This document shows positions 1 through 6,253 of a DNA stretch of 14,338 bases, piece after piece. The notes below the pieces were generated by a model, which saw only the letters and a list, made by a program, of their open reading frames with translations, did no database searches and was not told where the DNA came from. The stretch lies in contig JAQTLI010000021.1 of assembly GCA_028714995.1 (NCBI GenBank), forward strand, positions 1 to 14,338. Direction: 5' to 3'. Source of the stretch: Methylobacter sp. GTDB taxonomy: Bacteria > Pseudomonadota > Gammaproteobacteria > Methylococcales > Methylomonadaceae. The position numbers and the translations under genes are program-made. How positions within the stretch are numbered: the first letter of the stretch is position 1; the number at the start of each line of letters is the position of its first letter.

Positions 1-1
1 G

Positions 2-547
2 GAGTTTTATTTCGGGCTGTCGCTGCTGTGCTGTGCGCTGGGCTGCGTCGGTTTTTTGATTCTGGGGCGCAAAATCCTGTCCTTGATTCGGCACATCCGC
101 GAGCCGATGCTGCTGGCTTTCGGTACGGCCAGCAGCGAAAGCGCTTACCCGAAACTGTTGCAGCAACTGGAACGCTTCGGTTGCGATGAAAAAGTGTGTG
201 GGCTGGTGCTGCCGCTGGGTTATTCGTTCAACCTGGACGGCAGCATGATGTACATGACCTTTGCCGTGCTGTTTATCGCCCAGGCCTACGGCATCGACAT
301 GGCGCTGGGGGATCAGTTCATCATGCTGCTGACGCTGCTGTTCACGAGCAAGGGCGTGGCTGGCGTGCCTAGAGCCTCGCTGATTGTCATTGCTGCCACC
401 CTGGCTATGTTTCATATCCCTGAGGCTGGTTTGCTCCTGCTGCTGGCTGTTGACCAGATCCTGGATATGGGGCGTAGCGCAACCAATGTGTTTGGCAACA
501 GCATTGCCGCCGCACTCGTAAGCCGCTGGGAAAAAGCGCTGCGGTAA
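2..547 (+). CDS. Dicarboxylate/amino acid:cation symporter (DAACS family), 3' part only
   Basis: This is the C-terminal part of a sodium- or proton-coupled inner-membrane carrier of the GltP/DctA (DAACS) family; the frame is open from base 2, so the start lies outside the window. The serine-rich loop TASSES followed by a proline, the GYSFNLDGSMMY segment and the late DMGRSATNVFGN segment are the family's re-entrant loop and substrate/cation-binding motifs. The TASSES and GYSFNLDG forms look closer to DctA-type C4-dicarboxylate carriers than to GltP, but substrate cannot be fixed from this fragment. About 181 residues are present of the roughly 400-450 usual. Codons are strongly G/C-ending (many CTG and GCC), unlike the genes to the right, which may mean a different origin. 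It ends in tandem stops (TAA TAG). Confidence 0.85.
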   Translation, partial: EFYFGLSLLCCALGCVGFLILGRKILSLIRHIREPMLLAFGTASSESAYPKLLQQLERFGCDEKVCGLVLPLGYSFNLDGSMMYMTFAVLFIAQAYGIDMALGDQFIMLLTLLFTSKGVAGVPRASLIVIAATLAMFHIPEAGLLLLLAVDQILDMGRSATNVFGNSIAAALVSRWEKALR

Positions 548-639
548 TAGTTTGCCGACAAAGACTCATCGAATGTTTTTGTTTAAATAAGCAAAAATAG
601 TTAACATCACCTAATATCAATTCTTCTAGTGATAAATAT

Positions 640-3141
640 ATGCCGAATAGAAGCTTCAAAAAGAGTAAACCAAAAACTACAATTTGTTCGCTGCCCGGTT
701 TAGGGATGGACAAGAAACAAATAGCGGTTGATTTTAAGCGTAATTACAGCCATAGGTTGGGCAGAGACGAAAACTGTACTTCGCCTCATTATGCTTATGA
801 GGCGCTGGCACTAGCTATTAGTGACCGGCTCATGGAGCGATGGAAGAGAACTTATAACGCTTATAAGGAGCAGGATTGCAGGAAGGCATACTATTTGTCG
901 ATGGAATTTTTAATGGGCCGTACCTTGAGTAATGCCATGCTGAATCTGGGCATTAATGATACTGTTGAAAGCGCAATGTATGATCTGGGGCTTGAACTTG
1001 AAGAGTTAATCGAAAGCGAGCCGGATGCAGGTCTTGGCAATGGCGGTTTGGGACGCCTGGCAGCGTGTTTTATTGACAGTTGCGCAACCTTGCAATTACC
1101 GGTGACAGGCTATGGTTTGCGCTATGAGTATGGGATGTTTTCCCAGGCTATTATTAATGGTGAGCAGGTAGAAAAACCGGATCACTGGTTGCGTAATGGC
1201 AATGTCTGGGAAATCGAGCGTCCTGAGTATACGCATAGAATTAAATTTGGCGGACATACAGAGACGCACATCGATGAACAGGGTAACAAAAGAGTTTGCT
1301 GGGTAGATACACATGATGTGCTTGCGGTTCCATTTGATACGCCGATTCCCGGTTATCAGAATGGCACGGTGAATACCTTGCGGCTATGGAAAGCAACGGC
1401 GACCGACGTATTTGATTTACAGGAATTTAATGCCGGTGATTATGCGGAATCGGTAGCGGCAAAAAATACCGCTGAAAATATTACCATGGTGTTGTATCCG
1501 AATGATGCCAATGAAAACGGTAAGGCATTACGTTTACGGCAACAATATCTGCTTGCTTCTGCAAGTTTGCAGGATGTTATTGCAAATTGGGTTGGGCGGA
1601 ACGGCAACGATTTTTCCGAGTTTGCAGCGAATAATTGTTTCCAGTTAAATGATACGCACCCGAGCATAGCGGTTGCCGAATTAATGCGCCTGTTGATGGA
1701 TATACACGGTTTGGATTGGGATAAGGCCTGGTCTATTACCCGCAATACGATGGCCTATACCAATCATACGCTGTTGCCTGAAGCCTTGGAGCGATGGTCG
1801 GTCAATTTGTTTAAGCAGCTGTTGCCAAGGCTCATGGAAATCATTTTTGATATCAATGCCCATTTTTTGTCTGAAGTGTCTGCACGTTGGCCTGGCGACA
1901 GAGGCCGGCTGGCTCGCATGTCACTCATCGAAGAGGGGTCAGAGCAACAGGTTAGAATGGCCTATTTGGCGATAGTCGGCAGCTATTCAGTGAACGGCGT
2001 TGCCGCGTTGCATACAAAGTTATTGCAGCAGGGCCTGTTTCGCGATTTCTACGAGCTCTGGCCGGCAAAATTCAATAATAAAACCAATGGAGTAACGCCT
2101 CGTCGCTGGTTGGCGGCTTGTAACCCAGAACAAGCGGCGTTGATAACAGAAACCATAGGCGATGGCTGGGTGACGGATTTGTCATTGTTAAAAAACCTTA
2201 AGCCTTATGCTGAAGATGAGTTATTCCGTAAGCGCTGGTATGACGTTCAGCAAAGCGCAAAGCAAAAACTGATTGATTATAAGAAACAGGAGCTGAATAT
2301 TGACTTGGATGTAAATGCTTTGTTTGATGTGCAGGTAAAGCGCGTTCACGAATACAAACGCCAGTTGTTAAATGTATTGCATGTAATTCACCTTTATGAC
2401 CGTATTAAACGCGGCGATACAGCAAACTGGACGAGTCGTTGCGTACTGATAGGCGGGAAAGCAGCACCGGGCTATTACATGGCGAAAAAAATCATCAAAC
2501 TGATTAACAATGTCGCCAGTGTCATTAATCACGATCCTGATGTGGGCCTCCGCTTAAAACTGGCTTTCATGCCTAATTACCGGGTATCGGCGATGGAAAA
2601 AATTTGCCCGGGTGCCGATCTTTCAGAACAAATTTCGACGGCAGGGAAGGAAGCCTCAGGCACCGGAAATATGAAATTCATGATGAATGGCGCGTTGACT
2701 ATCGGTACTCTGGATGGGGCTAATATCGAAATTCGCGAAGAAGTCGGGGATGAAAATTTCTTCCTGTTTGGTTTAACAGAAGAACAGGTTGAAGAAATGA
2801 GCCGTCACTATGATCCTGTTGCAATGATCAGTCAGGATGACGACCTCCAAAGGGTGATTAATCTTCTTGAATGCGGACATTTTAATCAATTCGAGCCGGG
2901 GATTTTTGATGACATTCTGGCATCAATAAAAAGTCCGCATGACCCCTGGATGACGGTTGCCGATTTCCGCAGTTTTGTTGACACACAGAAGCGTGTTGAG
3001 ATTGCTTATCAAGATCAGGATCGCTGGACCAAAATGAGTATTTTAAATTGTGCTGCCAGCGGTAAGTTTTCTACTGATAGAACCATCACTGATTACAATA
3101 ACGACATCTGGAAGTTGACGCCAGTTAGTATTAATTGCTGA
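640..3141 (+). CDS. glgP: Glycogen/starch/alpha-glucan phosphorylase
   Basis: GlgP is the cytoplasmic PLP enzyme that phosphorolyses alpha-1,4-glucans to glucose-1-phosphate and so mobilises stored glycogen. All family landmarks are visible: GLGNGGLGRLAACF (about residues 131-144), NDTHPSIAVAELMR, TNHTLLPEALERW, NKTNGVTPRRW, VKRVHEYKRQ (566-575), GKAAPGYYMAKK, and EASGTGNMKF with the probable PLP lysine at K679. The length of 833 residues suits the family (E. coli GlgP is about 815). The ATG at 640 gives a 22-residue lysine-rich lead before MDKKQIA; the ATG at 706 is an alternative. Neither has a convincing ribosome binding site, so the start is uncertain. No other glycogen gene is nearby. 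Its stop overlaps the trmL start (TGATG), suggesting the two are translated from one message. Confidence 0.97.
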   Translation: MPNRSFKKSKPKTTICSLPGLGMDKKQIAVDFKRNYSHRLGRDENCTSPHYAYEALALAISDRLMERWKRTYNAYKEQDCRKAYYLSMEFLMGRTLSNAMLNLGINDTVESAMYDLGLELEELIESEPDAGLGNGGLGRLAACFIDSCATLQLPVTGYGLRYEYGMFSQAIINGEQVEKPDHWLRNGNVWEIERPEYTHRIKFGGHTETHIDEQGNKRVCWVDTHDVLAVPFDTPIPGYQNGTVNTLRLWKATATDVFDLQEFNAGDYAESVAAKNTAENITMVLYPNDANENGKALRLRQQYLLASASLQDVIANWVGRNGNDFSEFAANNCFQLNDTHPSIAVAELMRLLMDIHGLDWDKAWSITRNTMAYTNHTLLPEALERWSVNLFKQLLPRLMEIIFDINAHFLSEVSARWPGDRGRLARMSLIEEGSEQQVRMAYLAIVGSYSVNGVAALHTKLLQQGLFRDFYELWPAKFNNKTNGVTPRRWLAACNPEQAALITETIGDGWVTDLSLLKNLKPYAEDELFRKRWYDVQQSAKQKLIDYKKQELNIDLDVNALFDVQVKRVHEYKRQLLNVLHVIHLYDRIKRGDTANWTSRCVLIGGKAAPGYYMAKKIIKLINNVASVINHDPDVGLRLKLAFMPNYRVSAMEKICPGADLSEQISTAGKEASGTGNMKFMMNGALTIGTLDGANIEIREEVGDENFFLFGLTEEQVEEMSRHYDPVAMISQDDDLQRVINLLECGHFNQFEPGIFDDILASIKSPHDPWMTVADFRSFVDTQKRVEIAYQDQDRWTKMSILNCAASGKFSTDRTITDYNNDIWKLTPVSINC

Positions 3142-3611
3142 TGATTCATATCGTATTATTTGAGCCGGAAATCCCCGCTAATACCGGAAATATTATTCGT
3201 TTATGCGCCAATACAGGAATGCAATTACATTTAATCAAACCCTTGGGGTTCGAATTAGATGACAAAAAATTGCGTCGGGCGGGACTGGATTATCATGAAT
3301 GGGTGGCGGTGAAAGAGCACGAATCACTGGAAGATTTTGTGCTTAGCATTAAGCCCAAGCGGATTTTTGCCTTGACCACAAAAGGTAAGAAAATTTACAG
3401 TGAAGTGAATTTTCAGCCTGAGGACGCTTTTTTGTTTGGTCCTGAAACAAGAGGCTTGCCTGCGCCTGTTTTAGCAGAACTGGGATCGGAACGGTGCTTG
3501 TATTTGCCGATGAGGGCAGAAAGCCGGAGTCTGAATTTGTCTAATACAGTCGCGATTGTCCTGTACGAAGCCTGGCGGCAGCTGTCTTTTGCCGGTGCGG
3601 CAATAAAATAA
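3141..3611 (+). CDS. trmL: tRNA (cytidine(34)-2'-O)-methyltransferase TrmL
   Basis: TrmL (YibK) is a SPOUT-fold enzyme that uses SAM to methylate the 2'-hydroxyl of the wobble base in tRNA-Leu isoacceptors. The protein begins MIHIVLFEPEIPANTGNIIR, the typical family N-terminus, and carries the knot motifs FGPETRGLP (about residues 99-107) and LPMRAESRSLNLSNTVA (about 122-138). At 156 residues it matches the E. coli protein (157). The ATG at 3141 is preferred over the in-frame TTG at 3135 because it gives the family N-terminus and forms a TGATG overlap with glgP. There is no good Shine-Dalgarno, so expression probably depends on coupling to glgP. In E. coli the gene lies near secB-gpsA-cysE; here it sits on the opposite strand, converging on gpsA. 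Confidence 0.95.
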   Translation: MIHIVLFEPEIPANTGNIIRLCANTGMQLHLIKPLGFELDDKKLRRAGLDYHEWVAVKEHESLEDFVLSIKPKRIFALTTKGKKIYSEVNFQPEDAFLFGPETRGLPAPVLAELGSERCLYLPMRAESRSLNLSNTVAIVLYEAWRQLSFAGAAIK

Positions 3612-3612
3612 A

Positions 3613-3644
3613 TGCAATGGGCAACTGACAGGTCGCCCATTGCA
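3613..3644. terminator. Hairpin between convergent trmL and gpsA, candidate bidirectional terminator
   Basis: TGCAATGGGC (3613-3622) and GCCCATTGCA (3635-3644) form a perfect 10-bp stem with a 12-base loop, placed exactly between the trmL stop and the gpsA stop. On the minus strand the hairpin is followed by a T-rich run (complement of 3612-3602), so it resembles an intrinsic terminator mainly for the gpsA operon. On the plus strand the following bases (ATATAATGTTTC) are less T-rich. Confidence 0.6.
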
Positions 3645-3655
3645 ATATAATGTTT

Positions 3656-4654
3656 CTACAATTCGGCTTTTTGTTCGCGGGCTAACAGGTTTTGTACGGC
3701 GGTTAGCGGAGCTAGGCCTTCGTAAAGAACCTTGTAGGTTTGTTCGGTAATAGGCATCTCGACGCCATATTTTTTAGCAAGCAAGAATGTTTCTTTTGCA
3801 GCTAAAGCGCCCTCGATTTCCTGGCCGATTTCCTGTGTAGCCGTTGCTTTGTCTTTGCCTTGCCCCAAGGCTAAACCAAAGCGCCGGTTTCTGGATTGGT
3901 TATCGGTGCAAGTCAGCAGGAGATCGCCGAGACCCGCCAGTCCCATAAAGGTTTCCTGTTTGCCGCCAAGTTTCACTCCCAGACGAATAATTTCGGTTAA
4001 TCCCCGGGTAATAAGTGCAGCTCGTGTGTTGGCGCCAAAACCAAGTCCGTCAGCGATGCCAGCGGCAATGGCCATGACGTTTTTTACCGCGCCACCTACT
4101 TCCACGCCGATCAGGTCTGAGTTGGTATAAGTCCGAAAACGCTCACTGTGCAAGATGTTCGCCAAGTGGTTTGCAAAATCCGACTGGGATGAGGCAATAG
4201 TCACGGCTGTCGGCAGGCCGGCAGCGACTTCTTTTGCAAAACTGGGGCCTGAGAGGAAGGCTGCAGGGGTTTGAGGGGAAAAGACATCGGCAACTACTTC
4301 ATGAAGTAAAGAGCCGTCGGCTGGATTAAAGCCCTTGGTCGCCCAGGCGATTTGTACGTCGTCCGTCGCGTATGTTTTGAGCTTCATCAAGGTGTCCTTA
4401 AATGCGCGGCTGGGAACGGAAACAAGTATCAGATTGCAGAAGGCGGCGGCATCAGCCAAGTCGGAGGTCACGGCCAGGTTTTCGGAAAAAAGCAGGCCGG
4501 GTAAATACCGTTTGTTCTCGCGATCTTGAGCAAGTGTAGCTATGTGCTCTGGATTGTGTCCCCACAATAGCGTTTGGCAGCCGTTTCTGGCTGCCATGAT
4601 TGCAAGTGCTGTTCCCCAGGAACCGGCGCCCAAGATGGTTATCTTTTTGTTCAT
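3656..4654 (-). CDS. gpsA: NAD(P)H-dependent glycerol-3-phosphate dehydrogenase
   Basis: GpsA reduces dihydroxyacetone phosphate to sn-glycerol-3-phosphate, the cytoplasmic entry point to phospholipid synthesis. The Rossmann nucleotide-binding motif GAGSWGTALA lies at residues 9-18, followed by SGPSFAKEVAAGLPTA (135-150) and VEVGGAVKNVMAIAAGIADG (184-203), where K191 is the expected catalytic lysine. GLGDLLLTC (241-249) and SRNRRFG (254-260) are further family motifs. The length of 332 residues is normal. It starts 8 bases after the secB stop with no clear ribosome binding site, which suggests translational coupling. secB-gpsA is a conserved gammaproteobacterial pair; in E. coli cysE follows, but here a terminator-like hairpin follows instead. 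Confidence 0.97.
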   Translation of the reverse strand: MNKKITILGAGSWGTALAIMAARNGCQTLLWGHNPEHIATLAQDRENKRYLPGLLFSENLAVTSDLADAAAFCNLILVSVPSRAFKDTLMKLKTYATDDVQIAWATKGFNPADGSLLHEVVADVFSPQTPAAFLSGPSFAKEVAAGLPTAVTIASSQSDFANHLANILHSERFRTYTNSDLIGVEVGGAVKNVMAIAAGIADGLGFGANTRAALITRGLTEIIRLGVKLGGKQETFMGLAGLGDLLLTCTDNQSRNRRFGLALGQGKDKATATQEIGQEIEGALAAKETFLLAKKYGVEMPITEQTYKVLYEGLAPLTAVQNLLAREQKAEL

Positions 4655-4662
4655 AAAGCGAG

Positions 4663-5121
4663 TTAGTTGATTGTTTCGGAGCTTGGGGCTTGTTGTCTAT
4701 GCTGAGAGTACAAAGCGTCAAAATTTACCGGAGCTAAAAGCAACTGCGGAAAGCCGCCCTTGGTGACAAGGTCAGAAATAACTTCCCTCGCATAAGGAAA
4801 TAGAATGTTGGGGCAAAAGCTGCCAGCCATCGGTCCCATTTCTTGTTCAGTAAAACCGTCCAAAGAGAAAATTCCTGCCTGATTGACTTCAACAAGATAG
4901 GCTGTTTTATCGCCACATTTAACGGTGATCGTTACGGTAAGACCTATTTCGTACATTGAATCTTCTAAAGGCTTGACATTAGTGCCTAAGTTAAAGTCGA
5001 CAACAGGCTCCCATTTTTCTGTGAATATTTTAGGGGAGTTTGGTGTCTCAAAAGAAATGTCTTTTGTATAAATCTTCTGGAGGGAAAATTGTTTTTCTAC
5101 GACGTCGTTTTCTTCGGCCAT
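4663..5121 (-). CDS. secB: Protein-export chaperone SecB
   Basis: SecB is a cytoplasmic tetrameric chaperone that keeps preproteins unfolded and passes them to SecA for export. The sequence runs through the expected family pattern: an N-terminal FSLQKIYTKDISFETPNSP (residues 12-30), the central beta-sheet region with VTVKC-like strands, and the highly conserved stretch around PNILFPYAREVISDLV, then GGFPQLLLAPVNFDALY near the C-terminus. At 152 residues it matches the usual size (E. coli 155). It lies between a rhodanese gene (68-base gap) and gpsA (8-base gap). E. coli has glutaredoxin grxC directly before secB; no grxC-like frame is present here. The start codon gives the typical short acidic lead MAEEN. 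Confidence 0.97.
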   Translation of the reverse strand: MAEENDVVEKQFSLQKIYTKDISFETPNSPKIFTEKWEPVVDFNLGTNVKPLEDSMYEIGLTVTITVKCGDKTAYLVEVNQAGIFSLDGFTEQEMGPMAGSFCPNILFPYAREVISDLVTKGGFPQLLLAPVNFDALYSQHRQQAPSSETIN

Positions 5122-5189
5122 GATGAGTTTTTATGATTAGAAGTTAATGAATTTAGATGTATAAGCTTTATAGCTACAAAAGCCCTGAA

Positions 5190-5633
5190 TTAGTTCTTGT
5201 TCTTGCTGGCAATTTTTACGGGCAATTTGTAGTCGTTTTCCCAGGATTGCATACCGCCTGTAATAACGAAAACTTGCTCGAATCCCGCTTTAGTTAATAT
5301 CTTGCCAGCCGATGCTGAACGGGTACCGGTTTGGCAGGCAATAAGGATAGGATCCTTTTTATGCGCTTCCAGTTTAGGGAGGTACTCTGGTAATTTACTT
5401 AAAGGCGTGTTAATGGCGTTCTCAATATGACTTTGAACAAACTCAGTTGGTTCGCGCACATCAATAACTGTCGTATTGCTATCGTTCATTTTAGCGACAG
5501 CAAGCAAAGGCGAAACAGAGCCAAATTTTTTGAATGCCGTATCAAAGAATTCCTGGATTAATAAAAAAGTAACTACTGCGAAAGCAAGAGATAATACGTA
5601 GTGATTTAAAATAAATTCTAGATAACGGTCCAT
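5190..5633 (-). CDS. yibN: Membrane-anchored rhodanese-like sulfurtransferase (YibN type)
   Basis: This is a single-domain rhodanese on an N-terminal membrane anchor. Residues about 9-29 form one hydrophobic helix; the rhodanese domain follows from about residue 45, with VIDVREPTEF (56-65), HIENAINTPLSKLPEYL, and the active-site loop CQTGTRS with the persulfide-carrying cysteine at C100. GFEQVFVITGGMQSW is the typical C-terminal end. The domain probably faces the cytoplasm, since the anchor is short and has no cleavage site. It matches E. coli YibN in size (147 against 143 residues), build and place beside secB. It lies 38 bases after an ArsR-type regulator with a possible sulfur-sensing cysteine pair, so a role in handling sulfane sulfur is a fair inference. 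Its physiological substrate is unknown. Confidence 0.88.
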   Translation of the reverse strand: MDRYLEFILNHYVLSLAFAVVTFLLIQEFFDTAFKKFGSVSPLLAVAKMNDSNTTVIDVREPTEFVQSHIENAINTPLSKLPEYLPKLEAHKKDPILIACQTGTRSASAGKILTKAGFEQVFVITGGMQSWENDYKLPVKIASKNKN

Positions 5634-5671
5634 GGATAGATTTGTTAAGTTAAGTGAATAAAGGGGTAAAT

Positions 5672-5986
5672 TTAGTGAAAGGAACAGAAGACATCTTGCA
5701 TCATCTTAATGAGTTTTAGCATACGAGCATCATCAATAAAATAATAAACACGGTTGGCATCTTTTTTAGAGCCAAGAATGTTTTTTTCCCTGAGTATGGC
5801 CAAATGCTGGGAAATATTGCTCTGACTGGTGCCCACCTGCTCGACAATTTCCTGTACGCAGATTGAATTACTGCCCAAAACGCACAATATTTTTAATCGC
5901 AATGGATGTGACATCGCCTTTAAGCAGTGTGCGGCTTTAGCTATGTCAGTATCATTACGTGAAATTTGTTCGTCTTTAGTTTCCAT
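5672..5986 (-). CDS. ArsR-family winged-helix regulator, possible SqrR/BigR-type persulfide sensor
   Basis: This 104-residue protein is an ArsR/SmtB-type dimeric repressor. AMSHPLRLKILCVL (24-37) leads into the helix-turn-helix VQEIVEQVGTSQSNISQHLAILRE (44-67) and the wing KKDANRVYYFI (74-84). It lacks the ELCVCDL metal-site motif of arsenic and cadmium sensors. It has cysteines at C35 (in LKILC) and C101 (in DVFC), 66 residues apart; the redox/persulfide sensors SqrR (C41/C107, Rhodobacter) and BigR (C42/C108, Xylella) have the same spacing in the same structural places. Extra cysteines occur at 21 and 43. It heads the operon containing the rhodanese, secB and gpsA, and faces gpmI across a region with two dyads. 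Sensing of reactive sulfur is inferred, not proven. Confidence 0.85.
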   Translation of the reverse strand: METKDEQISRNDTDIAKAAHCLKAMSHPLRLKILCVLGSNSICVQEIVEQVGTSQSNISQHLAILREKNILGSKKDANRVYYFIDDARMLKLIKMMQDVFCSFH

Positions 5987-6021
5987 AGGGCTGCTTACAC
6001 TGCTGGTTTATTGAATCCAAT

Positions 6022-6041
6022 TTTACAAAAGAACGTGTAAA
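6022..6041. promoter_or_regulatory. Dyad upstream of the ArsR-family gene, candidate operator
   Basis: TTTACA (6022-6027) and TGTAAA (6036-6041) form a perfect 6-bp inverted repeat with an 8-base spacer, 36 bases before the regulator's start codon. AT-rich dyads in this position are typical autoregulatory sites of ArsR-family repressors, but no consensus for this regulator is known to me. Confidence 0.35.
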
Positions 6042-6050
6042 GAATTATTT

Positions 6051-6084
6051 ATACACAACTGTTGGTAACGTGTATTACTATAAT
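6051..6084 (+). promoter_or_regulatory. Candidate gpmI-direction promoter with overlapping dyad
   Basis: A perfect TATAAT lies at 6079-6084, pointing towards gpmI. The matching -35 position (about 6056-6061, CAACTG) is a poor match to TTGACA. Instead, that stretch is covered by a perfect inverted repeat, ATACAC (6051-6056) and GTGTAT (6070-6075), with a 13-base spacer. A weak -35 beneath a dyad suggests a regulated promoter. It would give a 5' leader of roughly 160 bases before gpmI. Confidence 0.35.
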
Positions 6085-6131
6085 GGCCATTTGATTACGT
6101 AGCCGCCACGATACAAAACCGGTGAATCTAG

Positions 6132-6161
6132 CAAAATGATACATGATTTTCAATCATTTTG
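6132..6161 (+). repeat. 9-bp inverted repeat in the gpmI leader
   Basis: CAAAATGAT (6132-6140) and ATCATTTTG (6153-6161) pair perfectly around a 12-base loop, which itself holds a second TGAT able to pair with the same ATCA. No T-run follows, so it is not an ordinary terminator. It could be a protein-binding dyad or a leader RNA hairpin. Confidence 0.45.
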
Positions 6162-6216
6162 GGTAATGGATAATCAAATAGAGCGTTTGTGATTTATTTC
6201 GTAAGGAGGCTAGTGT

Positions 6217-6246
6217 ATGGCGTTTATTTTTAATTTTGGGAGATAG
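6217..6246 (+). CDS. Possible nine-residue leader peptide ahead of gpmI
   Basis: A near-ideal ribosome binding site, TAAGGAGG (6202-6209), stands 7 bases before an ATG at 6217 that opens the frame MAFIFNFGR and stops at TAG 6244-6246. The stop lies 7 bases before the gpmI ATG at 6254, in a different frame, and gpmI's own weaker ribosome binding site (GGGAGA, 6238-6243) lies within the last codons. Three of nine residues are phenylalanine. This arrangement fits a translated upstream frame that couples ribosomes into gpmI, or a small regulatory leader. Translation is inferred from the site only, and the strong AGGAGG could instead be a chance sequence. Confidence 0.35.
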   Translation: MAFIFNFGR

Positions 6247-6253
6247 ATAGAAG

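Noticed and set aside
576..597. TTTTTG/CAAAAA pairing after the symporter stop as a terminator
   Set aside because: A stem made almost only of A-T pairs, with no T-run after it, is not a credible intrinsic terminator.
606..633. Possible hairpin (ATCAC/GTGAT) just before glgP
   Set aside because: Five paired bases around an 18-base loop are too weak to claim, though it would lie where a ribosome binding site is expected.
405..713. Minus-strand frame across the symporter end and glgP start
   Set aside because: It overlaps two better-supported genes on the opposite strand and encodes no family signature.
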